A stretch of 5,147 nt of DNA from assembly GCA_903929895.1 (NCBI GenBank), contig CAIYWM010000639.1, positions 1 to 5,147 of the forward strand, given 5' to 3'. The position numbers and the translations under genes are program-made. Numbering within the stretch: position 1 is the first letter of the stretch; the number at the start of each line of letters is the position of its first letter. This document shows, piece after piece, positions 1 through 5,147 of the stretch. This DNA is from an uncultured Alphaproteobacteria bacterium (lineage in GTDB: Bacteria > Pseudomonadota > Alphaproteobacteria > Reyranellales > Reyranellaceae). The notes under the pieces were generated by a model, which worked only from the letters and a program-made list of their open reading frames with translations, ran no database searches and had not been told where the DNA came from.

Positions 1-802
1 CCTCGAAGCCGGGATTGTCGATGAACTGCTTCTTGAGATCGGCACCAACGATCGCGACCAATTCCTTCAGCCATGGCGAGCCTGGAGCGAACACCCCCTC
101 GGGCGAAACAGTCTTGCCGGTGCGCAGATCGACCAGGGTGCAGTTCGTGCTCCCATATCCATGGGCGCCGCCGGTGAACGCCCAGAAGGTCAGCGCCACG
201 GTGATGACATCGGGGTCGGGGCGAAAGAGCGAATAACTCTGAAAGGCCTGCCACTCCTGCTCGCGGTCGACGCCGGCATCGGCAGTCGGTGTCGTTTCGC
301 GCGCAGCCTTCGCCGCCGCCTCGGCATAGGCGCGATTGATCGCCGTGAAGTCGGCCGTCGTGCCGGCGAACCGAGGGTAGCGCAGGTCGATCGTGTAGGT
401 CACCTTGCCGACCTTCCCGCTCCGTTCGATCGACTGGTCCTCGACGAAGGGATAGGGACCCGCGGCCGACGCCTTGAGGTCGGCGATGCGATCGGCATAC
501 CGCGTCTTCAGGCAGCGCTCGACGACATCCGGGTCGTCGTTCGACACGCAGGCACGGTTCCGGCTCACGATCCAGCGGACCTGGCCCTTTTCCAGACTTT
601 CCTTCGCCGGGCCGCTCAGCTTGGCGAGAAGCGCCGCATAGAGGCCGGACAACTCACGGTCGGCTTTCGCCATGACCGGGTCCTTGCAGATTGCCCGCTC
701 CACCCCGTTGGATGCCTTGGCGCAGTCGAAACTCGGCCCGGTTTGCGCCACGGCCACCACGGGGGAGAGCGCGACTAGTGCCGCGACCGCGAGCGCCCTC
801 AC
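1..802 (-). CDS. Secreted LprI-like (DUF1311) + RsiV/DUF3298-like protein, 3' end outside window
   Basis: Partial gene: 267 residues are visible and the stop lies beyond the left edge. The GTG start at 802 overlaps the aminotransferase stop by four bases (GTGA) and has a GGAGA ribosome site five bases upstream. Residues 1-19 form a signal peptide ending AVA before Q20. Residues 25-110 match the LprI N-terminal (DUF1311) pattern: C27, the EraIC motif around C39, a D..L...Y helix (48-55), Q..W...R..C (74-85) and CL...Y..RI..L (97-109). The four cysteines probably form two disulfides. From about 117 the protein resembles the RsiV/PdaC C-terminal domain (DUF3298): a VTYTIDLRYPRF strand, then FWAFTGGAHG (206-215) followed by a DLRTGK strand-turn. 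LprI of Mycobacterium is a lysozyme inhibitor and RsiV binds lysozyme, so a periplasmic lysozyme-binding or cell-wall role is conceivable, but that is inference. Domain identity is fairly sure; function is unknown. Confidence 0.85.
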   Translation of the reverse strand, partial: MRALAVAALVALSPVVAVAQTGPSFDCAKASNGVERAICKDPVMAKADRELSGLYAALLAKLSGPAKESLEKGQVRWIVSRNRACVSNDDPDVVERCLKTRYADRIADLKASAAGPYPFVEDQSIERSGKVGKVTYTIDLRYPRFAGTTADFTAINRAYAEAAAKAARETTPTADAGVDREQEWQAFQSYSLFRPDPDVITVALTFWAFTGGAHGYGSTNCTLVDLRTGKTVSPEGVFAPGSPWLKELVAIVGADLKKQFIDNPGFE

Positions 803-1950
803 ACCCGTCTCCAGTGCTTCAGGCGGCGCACCGCCTCCTCCATCTCCGCAGTTGAGCCCGCGAAGGAAATGCGCAGGGTGCCGGCCCCCCGCGCGCGGTC
901 GAAGTCGACGCCCGGCGTCGTCGCCACCCCGGCCTCCCGCAGCATGCGGCTGCAGAAGTCGCGGCTGTCGTTGGTGAGGTGCGAGACGTCGGCGTAGATG
1001 TAGAATGCGCCCTGTGCCGGTGTCAGCCGGTCGAGACCCGCCGCAGGCAGGCCGGCCATCAGCAGATCGCGGTTGGTGCGATAGCGCTTCACGTGGCCGT
1101 CGAGTTCCTCGCGGCATTCGAAGGCCGCCAGAGCCGCGTGCTGGCTGAGAGTCGGCACCGAGATGAAGAAGTTCTGCGCGAGCCGCTCGATCGGCCGAAC
1201 CATGTCGGGCGGCACGACCAGCCAGCCCACCCGCCATCCAGTCATGGAGAAGTACTTGGAGAAGCTGTTCACCACGATCGCCGTGTCGGACACTTCGACC
1301 GCGGAGTGGGTTTCGCCCTCGTAAACGATGCCGTGATAGATCTCGTCCGAGACCAGCCGCACGCCGTTGGCGTTGCACCAGTCGGCCAGCGCCTTCAGTT
1401 CGCCGCGCGTGACCATGGTGCCGGTTGGATTGGAGGGGCTCGCCACGATCAGCCCGTCGAGTGGACCGGCTTTCTCCAGGGCCGCGACCGTGGGCTGGAA
1501 ACGGTCGGCCGCCGAGGTCGGCAGGTCGACCGCCTCGAGATTGAGAGCCGCCAGGATGTTGCGATAGGCCGGATAGCCGGGCGCCGCCAGCGCCACCCGG
1601 TCTCCCGCGTCGAAGCTCGCGAGAAAGGCCAGCGGAAAGCCGCCGGAGGAGCCCGTCGTGACGATGACGCGCTCAGGGGAAACCTCGACGCCGTAGGTCT
1701 CGCCATAGTGCCGGGCAATTCGCTCGCGCAGCGCCGGCATGCCCAGCGCGGCGACGTAGCCGATCCTGTCCGCGTCGAGGGCCGCATGCGCTGCCGCGAG
1801 CGCACCCTTCGGGGCCGGCGTGCTCGGCTGCCCGACCTCGAGATGGATCACCACGTCACCCGCCGCTTCCTTCTCGGCGGCGGCGGCCATGACGTCCATG
1901 ACGATGAATGGATCGACGCCCGCCGAACGGCGTGAAATCTTGCCCGCCAT
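799..1950 (-). CDS. PLP-dependent aminotransferase, class I/II (aspartate aminotransferase fold)
   Basis: A complete 383-residue fold-type I aminotransferase, the usual size for the family, with no signal peptide and therefore cytosolic. Visible motifs in order: LEVGQPSTPAP near the N-terminus (37-47); Y65 of the substrate/PLP region; TTGSSGG (98-104), which binds the PLP phosphate; SPSNPTG (171-177) with N174; DEIYHG (202-207), where D202 pairs with the pyridine nitrogen and Y205 with the PLP O3'; SFSKYFSMTGWRVGW, with K232 as the Schiff-base lysine and R240 as a phosphate ligand; and LRISFAG with R360, the arginine that holds the substrate carboxylate. All catalytic residues are present, so it should be active; the amino-acid substrate cannot be read from the sequence. 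The ATG at 1950 fits family N-termini (PFIVMDVMAAAAE at 14-26). It lies eight bases after the lipoprotein stop, with a purine-rich AGAGAGAC spacer as a weak ribosome site. The stop overlaps the next gene's start. Confidence 0.95.
   Translation of the reverse strand: MAGKISRRSAGVDPFIVMDVMAAAAEKEAAGDVVIHLEVGQPSTPAPKGALAAAHAALDADRIGYVAALGMPALRERIARHYGETYGVEVSPERVIVTTGSSGGFPLAFLASFDAGDRVALAAPGYPAYRNILAALNLEAVDLPTSAADRFQPTVAALEKAGPLDGLIVASPSNPTGTMVTRGELKALADWCNANGVRLVSDEIYHGIVYEGETHSAVEVSDTAIVVNSFSKYFSMTGWRVGWLVVPPDMVRPIERLAQNFFISVPTLSQHAALAAFECREELDGHVKRYRTNRDLLMAGLPAAGLDRLTPAQGAFYIYADVSHLTNDSRDFCSRMLREAGVATTPGVDFDRARGAGTLRISFAGSTAEMEEAVRRLKHWRRV
808..812 (-). promoter_or_regulatory. Ribosome binding site (GGAGA) for the LprI-like gene
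   Basis: On the minus strand GGAGA sits five bases before the GTG at 802, inside the last codons of the aminotransferase gene. It supports the GTG start and suggests translational coupling across the GTGTGA stop/start overlap. Confidence 0.65.
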
Positions 1951-1958
1951 GTCTCTCT

Positions 1959-3332
1959 CTAACGAGCGATCGTCGAGAGGCCGGCACCGGCGGGATCAGC
2001 GCCCGTCCGGCAGGCTTCAGGGCTCCCTCGCAAACCCGATGGGCAGGCGATGGCGTTCACGAAGCCACCCTGTGCCCGGCGATTTGCGAGAACCGTCGCC
2101 AGGTTGCGCCCGCTCTCGATGACCTCACGCGCCACGTAACCGACGGCCTGCGCGGCTGTCGGTCCTCCGCCGCCTGCCCCGGCAAAGGTGAACTCACCAT
2201 TGCCCGGATTGGCGATGATCATCGGACTGACCGATGCCGCCTCTGGATTGGGCGAGCCGAGCATTATGCCGCTGCCGGGGACCACGACGCGAGCGCCGAA
2301 CAGCTGCCCCATCGAGAGCGCACAGGCAGCCGCCCCACCCTTGCTGTCGACGACGGCGAACCCCGCAAAGCCACCCGAATCGACCGCCGTGCCGCCGGCT
2401 GGCTGCTGCCCGTTCCAGCCTGCGAGAACCGACGAGCCGGCCGCCGGCGACGGCGCGACATAGACGCGGCTGCGATAGTGGCTAACCGCCATCGGCGCCG
2501 ACGCGATCGGCACCGTCGTCCGCAATGTATCGATAGGCAGGCTGCCACCGGCCTGCGAGATCTGTTCCGAAAAGGTGCGCGCCAGCGCGCCCTGGAAGAA
2601 CTCCGCCCCGCCGCGCTGACGAATCCCTGCCAGCACCGTAGCAAGGTCAGGCTGTGTGAGAAGCGAGCCCTCCGAGACATTGCCGAAGATCCGACGAGCC
2701 TCGGCGTCCGCACCCAGCAGCGCACCGCCCGCCTGGAGATCGCGCGCCAGCGCACGCGACACCTGGAAGCCGAAACGCGCCAGCCGCTCGGCCGGCGAAA
2801 CCGTCTGCTCCCAGCGCAACTGGCCGTGACGGACATGCATCAGCGTGATCGCGCGCACACCCGTGGGCACGGAGAAGGGTGTTCCCTTTACTGCACCGGG
2901 CGCCGCGACGGGCGGAAACACGAAGGCTTCGGCCTGCTTCGTCTTGTCATTGTGGACGACGCAGGCGCCCGATGCGCCCAGCGATGCCGCGGACGGCAGC
3001 GTCACAGAGAGTGCAAAATACATGGCGACGGCGGCATCCGTGGCGTTCCCGCCGGCTTCCAGAATTTCGCGCCCGACCTCGGCCGCTCGACCTTCCTCGG
3101 CCGTGGTAGCGCCAAAGCGGCTCCCCTTGCTGACCACCGAATAGCCCCTAGCGCTCTGTGGCTGATTGGCGGGATTGGCGGCATTATCGGCGCGATCGCG
3201 CTGCCGGTCCGTCTCACTAAAGCCACAACCAGCCAGCAAGAAAATGCCGATCAGGGCTGCGTTGCGCAATTGACGCGGTCGCCGCCCATTTCTAGCTTGC
3301 CTGAGCCCCGTGCCGACCTTGTTCAAACGCAT
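1959..3332 (-). CDS. Gamma-glutamyltransferase-like lipoprotein, probably catalytically altered
   Basis: A 457-residue protein from the ATG at 3332. A GTG six bases further upstream is in frame, but the AAGAGG ribosome site favours the ATG. An arginine-rich n-region and hydrophobic stretch end in a LLAGC lipobox (C36), predicting an envelope lipoprotein. The GGT (Ntn-hydrolase) scaffold is visible: EAGGNATDAAVAMYFAL (92-108), VPTGV...HGQLRW (155-174), PAERLARFGF (180-189), AVVDSKGG (326-333), LFG (344-346), SGIML (354-358), SPMII (369-373) and AGAGGGG (384-390). However, the TTH that begins the small subunit in E. coli GGT aligns with F322-A-G. The LDFRE region reads FVFPPVAAPGA, without the arginine, and the NNQMDDF stretch reads GSPNPEA. 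It is also shorter than typical GGTs (about 530-580). The C-terminal tail holds two cysteines (C430, C441) that could form a disulfide. It is first in a likely three-gene unit. Family assignment is confident; hydrolase or transpeptidase activity is doubtful. Confidence 0.85.
   Translation of the reverse strand: MRLNKVGTGLRQARNGRRPRQLRNAALIGIFLLAGCGFSETDRQRDRADNAANPANQPQSARGYSVVSKGSRFGATTAEEGRAAEVGREILEAGGNATDAAVAMYFALSVTLPSAASLGASGACVVHNDKTKQAEAFVFPPVAAPGAVKGTPFSVPTGVRAITLMHVRHGQLRWEQTVSPAERLARFGFQVSRALARDLQAGGALLGADAEARRIFGNVSEGSLLTQPDLATVLAGIRQRGGAEFFQGALARTFSEQISQAGGSLPIDTLRTTVPIASAPMAVSHYRSRVYVAPSPAAGSSVLAGWNGQQPAGGTAVDSGGFAGFAVVDSKGGAAACALSMGQLFGARVVVPGSGIMLGSPNPEAASVSPMIIANPGNGEFTFAGAGGGGPTAAQAVGYVAREVIESGRNLATVLANRRAQGGFVNAIACPSGLRGSPEACRTGADPAGAGLSTIAR
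3270..3298 (+). promoter_or_regulatory. Candidate sigma-70-type promoter for the protease gene
   Basis: TTGACG at 3270-3275 matches the -35 consensus at five of six positions. After a 17-base spacer, TAGCTT at 3293-3298 is a poor -10 (three of six). Initiation would fall near 3305, giving a nearly leaderless message for the GTG at 3310, or a leader of about 14 bases for the TTG at 3319. Neither start has a good ribosome site, which is consistent with a very short leader. The promoter would sit within the 5' codons of the lipoprotein gene. The pattern could be chance. Confidence 0.35.
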
Positions 3333-4695
3333 CACCACCCTCTTATGTCTGACGCTCTTCGCGTTGGCACCGTTTCGTGCCGCGACGGCTCAGCAAGGTC
3401 AACGCCTCAATCTGATCCGCGACGCCGAGATCGAGAGCACGATCCGCACCTTCACGATCCCGATCTGGAAGGCGGCCGGTCTCGACCCCAATGGTGTCGA
3501 GATCATGCTCGTCCAGGATGGCTCGCTCAACGCCTTCGTCGCCGGCGGCCAGCGCATCTTCATCAACACCGGCCTGATCATGCGGACCGAACGGCCGAAC
3601 CAGTTGATCGGCGTCATGGCCCATGAAAGCGGGCATATCGCCGGCGGCCATCTCGCCCGCATGCAGGAAGAACTGCGCAGCCTGTCCACTCTTCAGATCC
3701 TGGAGACGATCCTGGCGGGTGGTGCCATGGCAGGGGGAGTTGCGGGTGGCGCCGGTGCCGGCGGCACCGGCGGCGGCCACGGCGGCGGAACTGGCCGGCC
3801 GATGGCGCCGGGGTCGCTGATGTCTTTCCTGAAGTACACGCAGACGCAGGAAAGCGCGGCCGACCAGGCGGCTATCACCTACCTCCAGCGCACCGGCCAG
3901 TCGCCCAAGGGCACGATCGAGTTCCTGCGGTACCTGCAGCGCGAGGAGAAGCTCGCGATCAGCCGCCGCGACCCCTACCTGACCACCCACCCGCTGACTC
4001 CGGAGCGCATCTCCGCCTTCGAACAGGCCGCGGCGAACTCGCCCTATGCCAATACGCCCGACTCGCCGCAGTTCCTGATGCTGCACCAGCGCATGGTGGC
4101 AAAGCTCTATGGCTTCGTTGCGCCCGATATGGCCCTCCAGCGCTACGGCGAGGCCGACCGGTCGCTGCCCGCGCGCTATGCCCGAGCCATCGCGCTCTAT
4201 CGCAAGGGTGCGCTCGGCTCGGCCCTGCTGACGATCGACGGATTGTTGAAGGAGTATCCCAACGATCCGTACTTCCATGAAGTGCGGGCCCAGATGCTCT
4301 ACGAGAACGGCCGGGCCGCCGAATCCATCCCGTCATACCGCCGGGCCGTGCAGCTCGCGCCCGCAGCGGCGATCCTGAAGATCGACCTCGCGCGCGCCCT
4401 GCTCGACGTCAACAGTCCCGACAATACCCGCGAGGCGGTGCGCAACCTCGATCTGGCTTCGCAGCAGGAGTCCGGAAGCTTCGAGCTGTGGCGCCTGATG
4501 GCGTCCGGCTACTCCCAGCTCAACGATCAGGGTATGACCTCCCTCGCCCGGGCCGAGATGGCGGCGCTCCGCGGTCAGCGAGCCGAAGCCCAGGCCCATG
4601 CCGAGACGGCCTCGCGTCAACTCACCGCCGGAACGCCGGCCTGGCAGAGAGCGCAGGATCTGAAGGCCTATATCAATACCCGGCCCCGCAAGTAG
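3310..4695 (+). CDS. Secreted M48 metalloprotease with TPR repeats (BepA/YfgC-like)
   Basis: 461 residues, close to E. coli BepA (487). A Sec signal peptide covers about 1-27 (KR, a hydrophobic LLCLTLFALA core, ATA before QQ), so the enzyme is periplasmic. The M48 domain shows NAFVAGGQRIFINTGLI (74-90), the zinc site HESGH (H105, E106, H109), and the third-ligand motif ESAAD (E181, D185). THPLTPERI (226-234) has H227 where BepA has its regulatory histidine loop. Residues about 137-162 are an unusual glycine-rich insert between HESGH and the ESAAD motif. From about 285 onward are TPR-like helical pairs, for example ARAIALYRKGALGSALLTI, FHEVRAQMLYENGRAAESI and further repeats to about 435. BepA degrades or matures stalled outer-membrane proteins at the BAM/LptD machinery; a similar role here is inferred. 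The start is GTG 3310, with TTG 3319 a good alternative that still leaves a full signal peptide. Neither has a clear ribosome site. No in-frame ATG occurs before the mature domain. Confidence 0.92.
   Translation: MPTLFKRITTLLCLTLFALAPFRAATAQQGQRLNLIRDAEIESTIRTFTIPIWKAAGLDPNGVEIMLVQDGSLNAFVAGGQRIFINTGLIMRTERPNQLIGVMAHESGHIAGGHLARMQEELRSLSTLQILETILAGGAMAGGVAGGAGAGGTGGGHGGGTGRPMAPGSLMSFLKYTQTQESAADQAAITYLQRTGQSPKGTIEFLRYLQREEKLAISRRDPYLTTHPLTPERISAFEQAAANSPYANTPDSPQFLMLHQRMVAKLYGFVAPDMALQRYGEADRSLPARYARAIALYRKGALGSALLTIDGLLKEYPNDPYFHEVRAQMLYENGRAAESIPSYRRAVQLAPAAAILKIDLARALLDVNSPDNTREAVRNLDLASQQESGSFELWRLMASGYSQLNDQGMTSLARAEMAALRGQRAEAQAHAETASRQLTAGTPAWQRAQDLKAYINTRPRK
3339..3344 (-). promoter_or_regulatory. 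Ribosome binding site (AAGAGG) deciding the lipoprotein start
   Basis: AAGAGG on the minus strand is six bases before ATG 3332 but directly abuts the in-frame GTG at 3338. The spacing argues for initiation at the ATG, giving 457 rather than 459 residues. The site lies inside the signal-peptide codons of the divergent protease gene. Confidence 0.6.
3718..3795 (+). repeat. Glycine-codon-rich low-complexity segment in the protease gene
   Basis: This encodes residues 137-162, almost wholly Gly with some Ala and Thr, one His (H157), one Val and one Met. The frame stays open through it. It contains a perfect 10-base inverted repeat (3750-3759 with 3763-3772, three-base loop). It lies between the HESGH helix and the ESAAD motif and probably encodes a flexible loop near the active-site cleft. 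Confidence 0.8.
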
Positions 4696-4703
4696 CCGAC
4701 TCT

Positions 4704-4709
4704 GGAGAG
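4704..4709 (+). promoter_or_regulatory. Ribosome binding site (GGAGAG) for the DsbA-family gene
   Basis: GGAGAG lies eight bases before ATG 4718 in the 22-base gap after the protease stop. There is no room for a terminator hairpin in this gap, so the two genes are probably co-transcribed. Confidence 0.75.
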
Positions 4710-4717
4710 CAAACGAT

Positions 4718-5147
4718 ATGCGTTCAATTCTACTGGCTATCATGGCAGGCCTGATCGTCGTCGGCGCCGTCGTCGCAACCCGCACGGGCCTGTCCCGTGT
4801 CGCGACGGCCCCTGCTGCGTCCAACGCTCCGGACGTCGCCGTTCCGGCCGACCTCGGGAAGATCATCCGCGCCTATCTCATGGCCAATCCGGAAGTCCTG
4901 GTCGAGGCCATGCAGGAACTCGAGCGCAAGCAGGATACGCAGCGCGATGCCGTGGCGGCGAAGGCGATCGGCCAGAACGAGGCCGAGCTGTTCCGTGACG
5001 CCGACAGTCCCATGGGTGGCAATCCCGCGGGCGACGTCACCATCGTCGAATTCAACGATTACCAGTGCCCCTACTGCAAGCGCGCCCACCAGGCGGTGAA
5101 GTCGGTCACCGGCGCCGACGGCAAGGTGAAGATCATCTACAAGGACC
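4718..5147 (+). CDS. DsbA/ScsC-like periplasmic thiol-disulfide oxidoreductase, 3' end outside window
   Basis: 143 residues are visible and the gene continues past the right edge. The N-terminus is a hydrophobic signal sequence or anchor (ILLAIMAGLIVVGAVVA, 4-20), followed by a Pro/Ala-rich linker. Residues about 45-80 form a helical segment with IIRAYLMANPEVLVEAMQEL, typical of the ScsC/Com1-type N-terminal domain used for oligomerisation. The thioredoxin-fold domain begins with DVTIVEFNDYQCPYCKRAH (106-124), in which C117-P-Y-C120 is the redox site. The later cis-proline region is outside the window. The protein should oxidise or isomerise disulfides in exported proteins. CPYC occurs in DsbG, and the ScsC-like N-terminus hints at isomerase-type behaviour, but oxidase versus isomerase cannot be decided from this fragment. 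It follows the M48 protease gene after 22 bases with a good ribosome site, fitting an envelope quality-control operon. In many alphaproteobacteria, as I recall, aroQ, accB and accC follow such a gene; that cannot be checked here. Confidence 0.9.
   Translation, partial: MRSILLAIMAGLIVVGAVVATRTGLSRVATAPAASNAPDVAVPADLGKIIRAYLMANPEVLVEAMQELERKQDTQRDAVAAKAIGQNEAELFRDADSPMGGNPAGDVTIVEFNDYQCPYCKRAHQAVKSVTGADGKVKIIYKD

Noticed and set aside
161..778. Plus-strand open frame of 205 codons at the left end
   Set aside because: The minus strand encodes a signal peptide and DUF1311/DUF3298-like motifs in an open frame through the whole stretch.
979..1935. Plus-strand open frame of 318 codons opposite the aminotransferase
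   Set aside because: The minus-strand frame holds every catalytic motif of a PLP aminotransferase; the plus frame is compositionally biased antisense.
2346..2369. A frameshift as the cause of the missing GGT threonine
   Set aside because: The frame reads continuously from before this point (GWNGQQPAGG) through AVVDSKGG, LFG and SGIML, so family resemblance persists on both sides without a shift.
1908..3626. Long plus-strand open frame of 572 codons opposite the GGT-like gene
   Set aside because: Its translation is Arg/Asp/His-rich with no recognisable domain, and it runs antisense to a gene with clear family motifs and into the protease gene. This is a typical GC-rich shadow frame.
3750..3772. 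The strong hairpin as a transcription terminator
   Set aside because: It lies mid-gene within an intact reading frame and has no T-run after it.
3343..4278. Minus-strand open frame of 311 codons opposite the protease
   Set aside because: It is antisense to the M48 motifs, shows no domain, and has a composition typical of complementary GC-rich codons.
4333..4866. Minus-strand open frame of 177 codons across the protease end and the DsbA-family start
   Set aside because: It covers the gap with a good plus-strand ribosome site and is antisense to two recognised genes; no motif is seen.

Overview
The window is GC-rich, densely packed, ordinary-looking bacterial chromosome. It is most likely from an alphaproteobacterium (Rhizobiales/Rhodospirillales type). 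This is inferred from the strong G/C preference at third codon positions, the GTG starts and the protein families present; no RNA gene or other taxonomic marker is in view. Five genes fill almost all of it. There is no mobile element, CRISPR array, tRNA or rRNA, and no gene-free stretch longer than a few tens of bases.

Left part (1-3332, minus strand): a tight three-gene cluster read right to left. First is a lipoprotein related to gamma-glutamyltransferase (1959-3332). Eight bases later comes a class I/II PLP-dependent aminotransferase (799-1950). A 4-base GTGA overlap then leads into a secreted protein with an LprI-like (DUF1311) N-terminal domain and an RsiV/DUF3298-like second half, which runs off the left edge (<1-802). 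The spacings point to one transcription unit.

Right part (3310-5147, plus strand): a secreted M48 metalloprotease with C-terminal TPR-like repeats, resembling BepA/YfgC (3310-4695). After 22 bases follows a DsbA/ScsC-like periplasmic thiol-disulfide oxidoreductase with a CPYC active site (4718 to beyond the right edge). Protease plus thiol oxidoreductase suggests an envelope protein-quality-control pair.

The two units diverge, and their predicted start codons overlap by 23 bases (3310-3332). There is therefore no conventional intergenic promoter region, and each unit's promoter must lie inside the other's first codons. Four of the five products carry export signals; the aminotransferase is the only cytosolic one.

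The most notable observation is that the gamma-glutamyltransferase-like lipoprotein keeps the family's scaffold motifs but appears to lack the nucleophilic threonine and several substrate-binding residues, so it may be a pseudoenzyme. I see no clear sign of a wholly new system.
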